DNA from: Muribaculaceae bacterium | Lineage (GTDB): Bacteria; Bacteroidota; Bacteroidia; Bacteroidales; Muribaculaceae | Assembly: GCA_023662835.1 (NCBI GenBank) | Contig: JAMPII010000019.1 | Location: forward strand, 1-40,923 | Reading direction: 5' to 3' | DNA: 40,923 nt | The notes under the pieces: generated by a model | Databases searched by the model: none | What the model was told of the DNA's origin: nothing | The model's input: the letters and a program-made list of their open reading frames with translations, nothing else | Shown here: positions 26,956 through 33,764 of the stretch, in pieces | Numbering within the stretch: position 1 is the first letter of the stretch | Layout: each line of letters begins with the position of its first letter | Position numbers and translations under genes: made by a program

Positions 26956-28386
26956 TTAAGATAGTGCAATCCCATTTTTGCGTATCGAATCGAGATGTTT
27001 TGCGGCAGCAGCAATAAATCCAGGAGCCGCAGTTTCAAAATCAATGCTGAATACGCCACCGTGTATGATCCGTTTGATGATATCGGTCGAATCGGTTCCC
27101 TCATTCCATGCATTTGCAATTGTAGCTATGTGCGCGGCATTATCATCGGGAGTAAAACCTGAGCCAGGTGAATATAGCTTTATCAGCGCAGCAAACGAGA
27201 ATAGCTCATGTTGGGGAAATATGCCGAATTTCCTGCAATAGTCGGCAACAACCGGGAAATTGCGTGCCTCCCATTTCGACAGTGAGTTTAAGGCGATATT
27301 CTTGAGGTAGTGCTTGATGTATGGGTTGTAGAAACGTTCAAGAATACCATTGGCAAAGAGCCTTAATTCAGCTTTGTCGCCTTCGATTGTCGGGATAACT
27401 TCGTTATTGACCATTCCTGTGATGAACCGGTTCAACTGTTTGTTATCAAACGCATCCATCACGGTGGAAATGCCGAGTTGTAGCCCGATAACCGCCATGG
27501 CTGTGTGGGAGCCGTTGAGTATGCGGACCTTCTTTTCGCGGAATTCTTTCACCGATGGCATGAACAGTACGTTGAGCCCGGCTTTATCGAGAGGTAATTC
27601 TTTTTGAATTGTTTCCCAGCCGTCACCTCCGATAGCCCAAACATGATATAGCTCGCCTTTAACCATGAGTTTATCATTGAATCCAATTTGTTCGGCCACA
27701 GCTTCTGCATCGTCGGAAGGGAATCCGGGCACGATGCGATCAACCAGAGTGTCGGCAAAAATACAGGCATTGTCAATCCAGTTGATGAAGTCGGAGCCAA
27801 AATTGTTTTCTTCGGCATGTCGCTTCACATATTTTTTAAGAGTTGTCCCATTATCCTCAATCAATTCGCAACATATAAAAATCAGACCTTTTGATTTGTC
27901 ACCGTTGAAATGCATGAACCGGCGATGAAGCAGAGCTGTGATTTTAGCAGGAAACGATTGAGACATCAGCGTGCAATTTCTGTCGGGCATATAGCTTATG
28001 CCGGCTTCGGTTGTGTTTGAAATTATGAATCGCAGGTCGTCAGATTCGATAATTTCAACGTAGCGGTTGATGTCGGTGGCAGGTGAGAACGCTTCTGTAA
28101 TTACATCAACAAGCTTTGTTTCGCAAATTGGTTTGTTGTCGCGTATCCCTTCGAGGACAACATTGTATAACCCTTGTTGAGCCTGAAGTTTTTTTATTGA
28201 ATTGTTTTCTGAAAAACGAGGTGAGACTACGGCGACCGATGAGTCGACATAGCCTTTTTCATTTGCAATCTGTAGCATCCAGTCGACAAAAGCTCTCAAA
28301 AAGTTGCCTTCGCCAAACTGAAGTACTTTTAACGGCCGGCTTGATGCGGCAATGCCGGCTGTTGTCCTATTTAGTTCATTTGCCAT
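26956..28386 (-). CDS. uxaB: Tagaturonate reductase (altronate oxidoreductase)
   Basis: UxaB reduces D-tagaturonate to D-altronate with NADH. The 476-aa sequence matches UxaB rather than fructuronate reductase UxuB: QFGEGNFLRAFVDW near the start, ISNTTEAGISY, CELIEDNG, LVDRIVPG and ILNGSHTA are hallmarks. Its ATG lies inside the last codons of exuT (11-base overlap). It is central in the operon uxaC-exuT-uxaB-uxaA-GH115. Confidence 0.95.
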   Translation of the reverse strand: MANELNRTTAGIAASSRPLKVLQFGEGNFLRAFVDWMLQIANEKGYVDSSVAVVSPRFSENNSIKKLQAQQGLYNVVLEGIRDNKPICETKLVDVITEAFSPATDINRYVEIIESDDLRFIISNTTEAGISYMPDRNCTLMSQSFPAKITALLHRRFMHFNGDKSKGLIFICCELIEDNGTTLKKYVKRHAEENNFGSDFINWIDNACIFADTLVDRIVPGFPSDDAEAVAEQIGFNDKLMVKGELYHVWAIGGDGWETIQKELPLDKAGLNVLFMPSVKEFREKKVRILNGSHTAMAVIGLQLGISTVMDAFDNKQLNRFITGMVNNEVIPTIEGDKAELRLFANGILERFYNPYIKHYLKNIALNSLSKWEARNFPVVADYCRKFGIFPQHELFSFAALIKLYSPGSGFTPDDNAAHIATIANAWNEGTDSTDIIKRIIHGGVFSIDFETAAPGFIAAAAKHLDSIRKNGIALS

Positions 28387-29860
28387 TGTAAATAACAGCT
28401 TTGTAACGGGGAACGAGTAATTTCATCACACACCAGCCGAGCAGGTAGCTCACGCCGCATATGCAGAAAACAATGAAGTAGCCGGCGGGTTTACCTTCAA
28501 AGCCAACGAATTGTAGATTTGTTGCCGATGCATAGTCGAACAGTATTCCTGAGGTGAGATTCAACGTTGAGGCTCCGATTCCGCTTGCCATACCGCCGAT
28601 ACCGACAATAGTGGCTATCGTGCTTTTGGGGAACATGTCGCCTACAACGGAATAAATGTTGGCCGACCATGACTGATGAGCCGCTCCTGCTATTCCGATA
28701 ATAATGACGGGCCACCAGTAAGAGTAGGCTCCCAGAGGTTGTGCTAATATAGTGAGCAGTGGTAGCAGTGCGAAGATTAACATCGCTCTCATTCGGGCAG
28801 CGTAAGGGTTCAGCCCGGTTTTATTGATGATGATTGTCGGTAGTTTACCGCCGTATATGGATAGTAGTGTGAGGGCATATAGCACAAAAATAAGCATCTG
28901 CGCAGTGGCTGTGTCGGAAGCAAAACCGTAAACGTCGGAAATATATGCCGGAATCCAGAAGAGGAAAAACCACCATACTCCGTCGGTCAGCAATCGGCCG
29001 AAAACAACAGCCCATGTTTGTGGATAACGGAAACAATGGAGGAATGGAATGGTTGCTTCTTTAGAGTCTTCATCGTCGGCTTGCTGGCGGGCGGTTTCTC
29101 CAATCAAGCGACTATCTTGTTCCATGTATTCCAGCTCAGCCTTATTGACACGAGGGTTTTGAGCCGGTTTTTTATAGTAGAATATCCATAGACCCATCCA
29201 TATGAAGCCAAGTCCACCAATCACTATAAACGCCATTTCCCAGCCGTTGCCTACGCCTGCTTTTTGAAAGAAACGTGCAAGTGTAGGAATTGTAAGTGGG
29301 GCGATCAAAGCGCCAATCGTTGCCCCTGCATTGAAGATTGATGTGGCAAATGCCCGATCTTTCTTTGGAAAATATTCGGCGGTTGCCTTTATTGCAGCAG
29401 GGAAGTTGCCGGATTCTCCTATACCGAGCACAATACGTGCGGCAATAAAGTAATATACGCTGGTTATTGCTATAGTGGAAGCTAAGGCTCCAGTGGCACC
29501 GATCATTTCAGCCGCGTCTTTTATTCCAAGTGTAAGTTCCGTAGCATATCCGCAAAGGGCATGTAAGCATGCGCCAAGCGACCATACGAAAATCGCCCAG
29601 AGATAACCTTTCTTTGTGCCCATCCAGTCAACGAAGCGGCCTGCAAATAAGTTGGCAACTGCGTAGACAAGCGAGAAAACAGCGGTGATATAGCCATAAT
29701 TTGTGTCGGTCCAGTGGAATTCGGGTGCGATAAAATCTTTCCATGTCAGCGATAGAACCTGACGGTCCATGTAGTTGACAGTTGTGGCCAGAAACAGCAA
29801 TGCGCAAATGACCCAACGAAAATTTGTCATCTTAACAGACGACGGTTTAGTGTTGCTCAT
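28376..29860 (-). CDS. exuT: Hexuronate MFS transporter (ExuT-like)
   Basis: A 494-aa inner-membrane protein with 12 predicted helices of the anion:cation symporter (ACS) family. It opens with FRWVICALLFLATTVNYMDRQVLS, quoted in part as NYMDRQVLS, the ExuT/DgoT signature, and has the family motif GESGNFPAAIKATAEYFP after TM4. ExuT transports glucuronate and galacturonate. It follows uxaC by 3 bases and overlaps uxaB, as expected for the uptake step of the same pathway. Confidence 0.88.
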   Translation of the reverse strand: MSNTKPSSVKMTNFRWVICALLFLATTVNYMDRQVLSLTWKDFIAPEFHWTDTNYGYITAVFSLVYAVANLFAGRFVDWMGTKKGYLWAIFVWSLGACLHALCGYATELTLGIKDAAEMIGATGALASTIAITSVYYFIAARIVLGIGESGNFPAAIKATAEYFPKKDRAFATSIFNAGATIGALIAPLTIPTLARFFQKAGVGNGWEMAFIVIGGLGFIWMGLWIFYYKKPAQNPRVNKAELEYMEQDSRLIGETARQQADDEDSKEATIPFLHCFRYPQTWAVVFGRLLTDGVWWFFLFWIPAYISDVYGFASDTATAQMLIFVLYALTLLSIYGGKLPTIIINKTGLNPYAARMRAMLIFALLPLLTILAQPLGAYSYWWPVIIIGIAGAAHQSWSANIYSVVGDMFPKSTIATIVGIGGMASGIGASTLNLTSGILFDYASATNLQFVGFEGKPAGYFIVFCICGVSYLLGWCVMKLLVPRYKAVIYNGK

Positions 29861-29863
29861 GGT

Positions 29864-31276
29864 TTAAAATTTAAAGTATTCTTTAGCATTATTGTAGCAT
29901 ACGCCAGCTACTATTTCGCTACCAATAAAATCAATCTCGGATGCTGGCAACAAACCGTTGTCGATATCTGTGCCAATCAAATTGCATAAAGTGCGACGGA
30001 AATATTCATGGCGAGGATAGCTTAGGAACGAGCGGGAATCGGTGAGCATACCAATGAACCGGCTTAGCAAGCCCAGATTGCTGAGGGCGTTCATTTGGCG
30101 CTCCATACCATCTTTCTGGTCGAGAAACCACCAACCGCTCCCAAACTGTATTTTGCCTGCACCGTAGCGTCCATCCTGAAAATTGCCCAACATTGTTGCA
30201 ACTAGTTCGTTGTCGCGTGGGTTGAGGTTGTAAATTATGGTTTTTGCCAGTTTATCGCGCATAGCGAGTGTGTCGAAAAATTTGCTCATCTTTTTGGCAA
30301 CAGTGAAGTCTCCGATTGAGTCGAAACCGGTGTCGGGACCAAGCTGGCGGAACATACGGCTATTGTTGTCGCGTATAGCGCCATAATGGAACTGCTGGGT
30401 CCAACCTGAATCGTGGTCCATTTCAGCGAATGCCAGCATCATTGCTGTTTTGAAACGGACAATCTCTTCGGCGTTAAGATGCTCTCCGTTATTATATACT
30501 TTATTGAAAATATCTGCTGCTTGTTCGTCCGTCACATTCTCGGCATAAAACTCTTCAATGCCGTGGTCGCTAAGGCGGCATCCAACCGATTCGAAAAAGT
30601 CGTGGCGTTTTTGTAAGGCTGACAATAGGTCGGCGTAGCTGTTTATGGCCATACCGGCGCTGGCGGCCAATTTATGAATATATTCTTTGTAGACAACTGG
30701 GCTTTCAACAGCCATAGCTTTATCAGGGCGCCACGTTGGGAGCATTTTGATGTTGAAATTTGGATCAGCGGCAACCGCAATGTGATGTTCCAGCGAGTCG
30801 GCCGGATCGTCGGTGGTGCATACAACCTCAACTCCATAATGTTTCATTAGGCCACGGGCTGTGCGTTCCGGGGTTTGGAGCATGGCTGTACAATGGTCGT
30901 AAATCTCCTTTGCTGTTTTCGGCGACAATAGTTTGTCGACATTAAAAGCGGTTTTTAACTCTAGATGTGTCCAATGATATAGGGGATTGCGCATTGTGTA
31001 AGGCACTGTCATTGCCCATTTTTCAAATTTTTCCCAATCGGAAGTGTCTTTGCCGGTTATATATCGTTCATCTACACCGTTTGTACGCATAGCACGCCAT
31101 TTATAGTGGTCGCCTTCGAGCCAGATGCGGCTGAGATTTTCAAACTTATGATCAGCAGCAACGTACTGTGGAATCAGGTGACAGTGATAATCTATAATAG
31201 GAAGGCCTTCTGCATAGTCATGGTATAGTTTTTTACCTGACTCGGATGTCAGAAGGAAGTTTTCGTCGTTAAACAT
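29864..31276 (-). CDS. uxaC: Uronate isomerase
   Basis: UxaC isomerises D-glucuronate to D-fructuronate and D-galacturonate to D-tagaturonate; it is an amidohydrolase-fold enzyme. The 470-aa protein has the metal site DYHCHL (H31, H33), CTTDDPADSL, and the tail RRTLCNLIGTDIDNG. First gene of the operon, with a strong -7 element upstream. The regulator is not in the window. Confidence 0.96.
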   Translation of the reverse strand: MFNDENFLLTSESGKKLYHDYAEGLPIIDYHCHLIPQYVAADHKFENLSRIWLEGDHYKWRAMRTNGVDERYITGKDTSDWEKFEKWAMTVPYTMRNPLYHWTHLELKTAFNVDKLLSPKTAKEIYDHCTAMLQTPERTARGLMKHYGVEVVCTTDDPADSLEHHIAVAADPNFNIKMLPTWRPDKAMAVESPVVYKEYIHKLAASAGMAINSYADLLSALQKRHDFFESVGCRLSDHGIEEFYAENVTDEQAADIFNKVYNNGEHLNAEEIVRFKTAMMLAFAEMDHDSGWTQQFHYGAIRDNNSRMFRQLGPDTGFDSIGDFTVAKKMSKFFDTLAMRDKLAKTIIYNLNPRDNELVATMLGNFQDGRYGAGKIQFGSGWWFLDQKDGMERQMNALSNLGLLSRFIGMLTDSRSFLSYPRHEYFRRTLCNLIGTDIDNGLLPASEIDFIGSEIVAGVCYNNAKEYFKF

Positions 31277-31308
31277 GGTGACTAAGATTTAAATTTGATA
31301 ATATAACC

Positions 31309-31341
31309 CAAAGTTAGCAATTTCTTTTCATAGACTGACAA
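31309..31341 (-). promoter_or_regulatory. Promoter of the uxaC operon
   Basis: On the minus strand TAACTTTG (31316-31309) is a perfect -7 box. The nearest TTG (31341-31339) is 22 bases upstream, slightly long, which may mean regulator dependence. Confidence 0.55.
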
Positions 31342-31392
31342 TCCCTAAGCGCCAAACTTTATATCGGGCATTGAAACTGTTGATATAAAGCC

Positions 31393-32856
31393 TTAATTTT
31401 TAAGTAAATTATTCAATTTACGTATGGCATATGCCGATGTGGCAATAAATAGAATAGCAACAGATACGTTAGCCCATGCCGTAGGCAAGGCAACAGATGC
31501 AGTTAGTGAAAGCACAACAGGAAGTAGCAATATGGGTAATGTGCGTCGGCATGCGGAGCCGTATCTGAATCCATATGCATAACGGTTAACAACATAATAC
31601 ACTATTGTGTCGGCGCCATAAATTATAATCGTAGCTATGCCAAGCCCGTTAACTCCCCAGGCAAAGTAGCCGAGACACATAGCAAGTATGAAAACAATAT
31701 TGCATACTATGCCTTCCAAACAGAAGTATAAGGCTTTGTTTCCTTTGGCTAAGGTTATATAGCCCAAGGGGTAGGAGAGTGATCGTAAGAAGATGCCCGC
31801 GGCCATGTAGCGCAACATGGTGGTCATGGGAAGAAAATCGTCGGTGAATAGAATCTCAATGACGTATGGCGCGGCAAAGATCAGTGCTATAGCTATGGGC
31901 GAAGCGAAAAGGGCGACAAGTTCAGCCTGACGTTGTACAGCAGTAAGCCATTCGTCGCGGCACTGGATACATTTAACCAACCTTGGAAAATAGTCCATTG
32001 CCATTGCAGCAAATATCATAGCTATACATTGGGTACAAATTGAACTTCCGGCGCTATATAAGCCGAGATCGTCGTAAGAGCCGACACTGCTTATAAAAAC
32101 GTTGGCAAGATACATTGTTGCCTGTGTTGCGACAGCTGCTGAAGTCAGAATAATACCGAAGCTAAGAAGCGAGCGGGCGTCGTTCCACATGTTGCCAAAC
32201 TTTATGCCATTAAACGTTATTATACCGACTTGGCGAAGAGCTTGGCTGCTGTTGTATCGGTAAAGGCCGAAGGCAATAGTTGCCATAACCAGCAATGAAG
32301 GAACGATGGCGCTGTTTCCCCATAAATAATACATAGGAGCGGCAAAACACAGCCCTACGGCTGAAGCGGCCAGTGATGAACGACCCAATCGTTTCAGTTG
32401 TCTCATCCCCTGCATCAAGGCAACTTCGTTTGCCCCGGCCATTTGTAGCCATACAACAGCTCCAAGCATTATGAAATTGTAGGTTTGGTCGGATGTGCCA
32501 AAAGTGAAGTTGCTTAGAGTGGAGGCAAAAACAGCACATCCGATAGCTGCTAATAGCCCCGTGATTGAAGTTGCCAAACGCGAGGCTGCAACCAGGCGGC
32601 TCAAGGCATTGACATTGTTGACCGAACCGGCAACATCGCGTGCTGTTGCAATGGGAACACCTAAGGCTGCGAGCTGTTGAATAGTCGAGGCTGAAGAGGT
32701 GAACAATGTTGATATGCCCATACCGCCTTGACCAAGAAATATCGAAACAAATTTGCCTCGCAAGAGGGAAACAAACATTTGAAAAGCCTGTACACCCCCG
32801 AATATTTTCATTCCGCGGAAGATGTTTTTATAGCTGTTCAAAGATTGTTGGGTCAT
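31393..32856 (-). CDS. Wzx-like polysaccharide flippase (MOP superfamily)
   Basis: A 487-aa integral membrane protein with 12-14 predicted helices. It resembles O-antigen translocases of the MOP superfamily, with the opening FGGVQAFQMFVSLLRGKFVSI and GISTLFTSSASTIQQLAALGV following, typical of Bacteroidota Wzx proteins moving lipid-linked oligosaccharides across the inner membrane. No polysaccharide polymerase or glycosyltransferases are beside it, so it is an orphan here. It has its own promoter and is separated from the esterase gene by a terminator, and from uxaC by a 116-base gap. Confidence 0.82.
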   Translation of the reverse strand: MTQQSLNSYKNIFRGMKIFGGVQAFQMFVSLLRGKFVSIFLGQGGMGISTLFTSSASTIQQLAALGVPIATARDVAGSVNNVNALSRLVAASRLATSITGLLAAIGCAVFASTLSNFTFGTSDQTYNFIMLGAVVWLQMAGANEVALMQGMRQLKRLGRSSLAASAVGLCFAAPMYYLWGNSAIVPSLLVMATIAFGLYRYNSSQALRQVGIITFNGIKFGNMWNDARSLLSFGIILTSAAVATQATMYLANVFISSVGSYDDLGLYSAGSSICTQCIAMIFAAMAMDYFPRLVKCIQCRDEWLTAVQRQAELVALFASPIAIALIFAAPYVIEILFTDDFLPMTTMLRYMAAGIFLRSLSYPLGYITLAKGNKALYFCLEGIVCNIVFILAMCLGYFAWGVNGLGIATIIIYGADTIVYYVVNRYAYGFRYGSACRRTLPILLLPVVLSLTASVALPTAWANVSVAILFIATSAYAIRKLNNLLKN

Positions 32857-32875
32857 ATTATTTTGTTGGTAAGGA

Positions 32876-32905
32876 CAAATTTAGGCAGAAAAAAAGAAGT
32901 ACAAA
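32876..32905 (-). promoter_or_regulatory. Promoter of the flippase gene
   Basis: On the minus strand TTTG (32905-32902), 18 bases, TAAATTTG (32883-32876). The -33 box lies inside the stem of the upstream terminator. Confidence 0.65.
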
Positions 32906-32936
32906 AGGAATTAGCTTCACTTTTGCACTTCTTTTT
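32891..32936 (-). terminator. Terminator after the esterase gene
   Basis: AAAAAGAAGT/ACTTCTTTTT (32891-32900, 32927-32936) plus CAAAAG/CTTTTG (32902-32907, 32920-32925), with one mismatch, form a 16-bp stem. Read on the minus strand it runs into a U tract. It begins 15 bases after the esterase stop. Confidence 0.8.
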
Positions 32937-32951
32937 AAGTTCAGTTATCGG

Positions 32952-33746
32952 TTAAAAACTGCGTAGCCAAGATGAGAGATCGGCTAGCATTTCGTTTTTG
33001 TACACAAACGATTCGAGGATGCCCCAGCCGTGGCGTCCGGCAGGATAAACATGCAAAGTCGCTGGTACACCGGCATTGGCAAGCGCAAGATAATATTCTG
33101 CAGAGTTTGCTGCGGGCACACCTTCGTCATCGTCGGATGTGGCTATGAAGGCACGGGGTGTGTCTTTTTTTACTTGCTTTTGATTGGAATACAGAGTTTC
33201 GAGTTCTTTCGATGGGTTCGGACCAAGGAAGTTGTCGTGAGTCATCTGGTGAGTGAGAGGTTTTTCCATCGATATCACGGGGTAGAACAAAATTTGGAAA
33301 TTGGGTTTTGCCTTGCCTGTCGAATGTGTTGCTATTGTGGATGCAAGATGTCCGCCGGCCGACGAGCCCATGATGCCTATGTCGTCGGGATTGATACCCC
33401 AGACCTGAGCTGAGTCGCGTACCATTTTTATGGCCGCTTCGGCATCAGAGATAGGAAGGTTGCGGTCGCCGCCGGGAACACGATATTTCAGCACGATAAG
33501 GGCGATTCCCTGTTTGTTGAAGAACGGAGCCCAGCCATAGCCTTCATGCTCGATGGCATGGCCTAGATAGCTACCGCCGGGGCATGCAACAACAGCGCGT
33601 CCTGTCGCCAGATCCTTATTCGGGAGGAATACTTTCATTTCAGGTTTCGCGATGTCGAACACCTTAGCTGTCGGAGTCCATTGTGCAGCAGCTGTCAGTG
33701 AACACACGGCCACCATTGCCGCGGCAATCAGTTTTTGTAGTTTCAT
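32952..33746 (-). CDS. Secreted alpha/beta-hydrolase (carbohydrate esterase-like)
   Basis: A 264-aa protein with a signal peptide (cleavage near AAA, residue 21). The oxyanion segment CPGGSYLGH, the nucleophile elbow GSSAGG (S129), an Asp in TSDDDEGVP (about 207) and the His in GRHGW (about 243) form an alpha/beta-hydrolase triad. It resembles BD-FAE/acetylxylan-esterase-type proteins found in carbohydrate loci. It starts 18 bases after the GH28-like gene and is therefore cotranscribed with it. It may remove acetyl, methyl or feruloyl groups so that the beta-helix enzyme can act; the specific ester is unknown. Confidence 0.85.
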   Translation of the reverse strand: MKLQKLIAAAMVAVCSLTAAAQWTPTAKVFDIAKPEMKVFLPNKDLATGRAVVACPGGSYLGHAIEHEGYGWAPFFNKQGIALIVLKYRVPGGDRNLPISDAEAAIKMVRDSAQVWGINPDDIGIMGSSAGGHLASTIATHSTGKAKPNFQILFYPVISMEKPLTHQMTHDNFLGPNPSKELETLYSNQKQVKKDTPRAFIATSDDDEGVPAANSAEYYLALANAGVPATLHVYPAGRHGWGILESFVYKNEMLADLSSWLRSF

Positions 33747-33764
33747 ATTAAGATTATTTATAGA

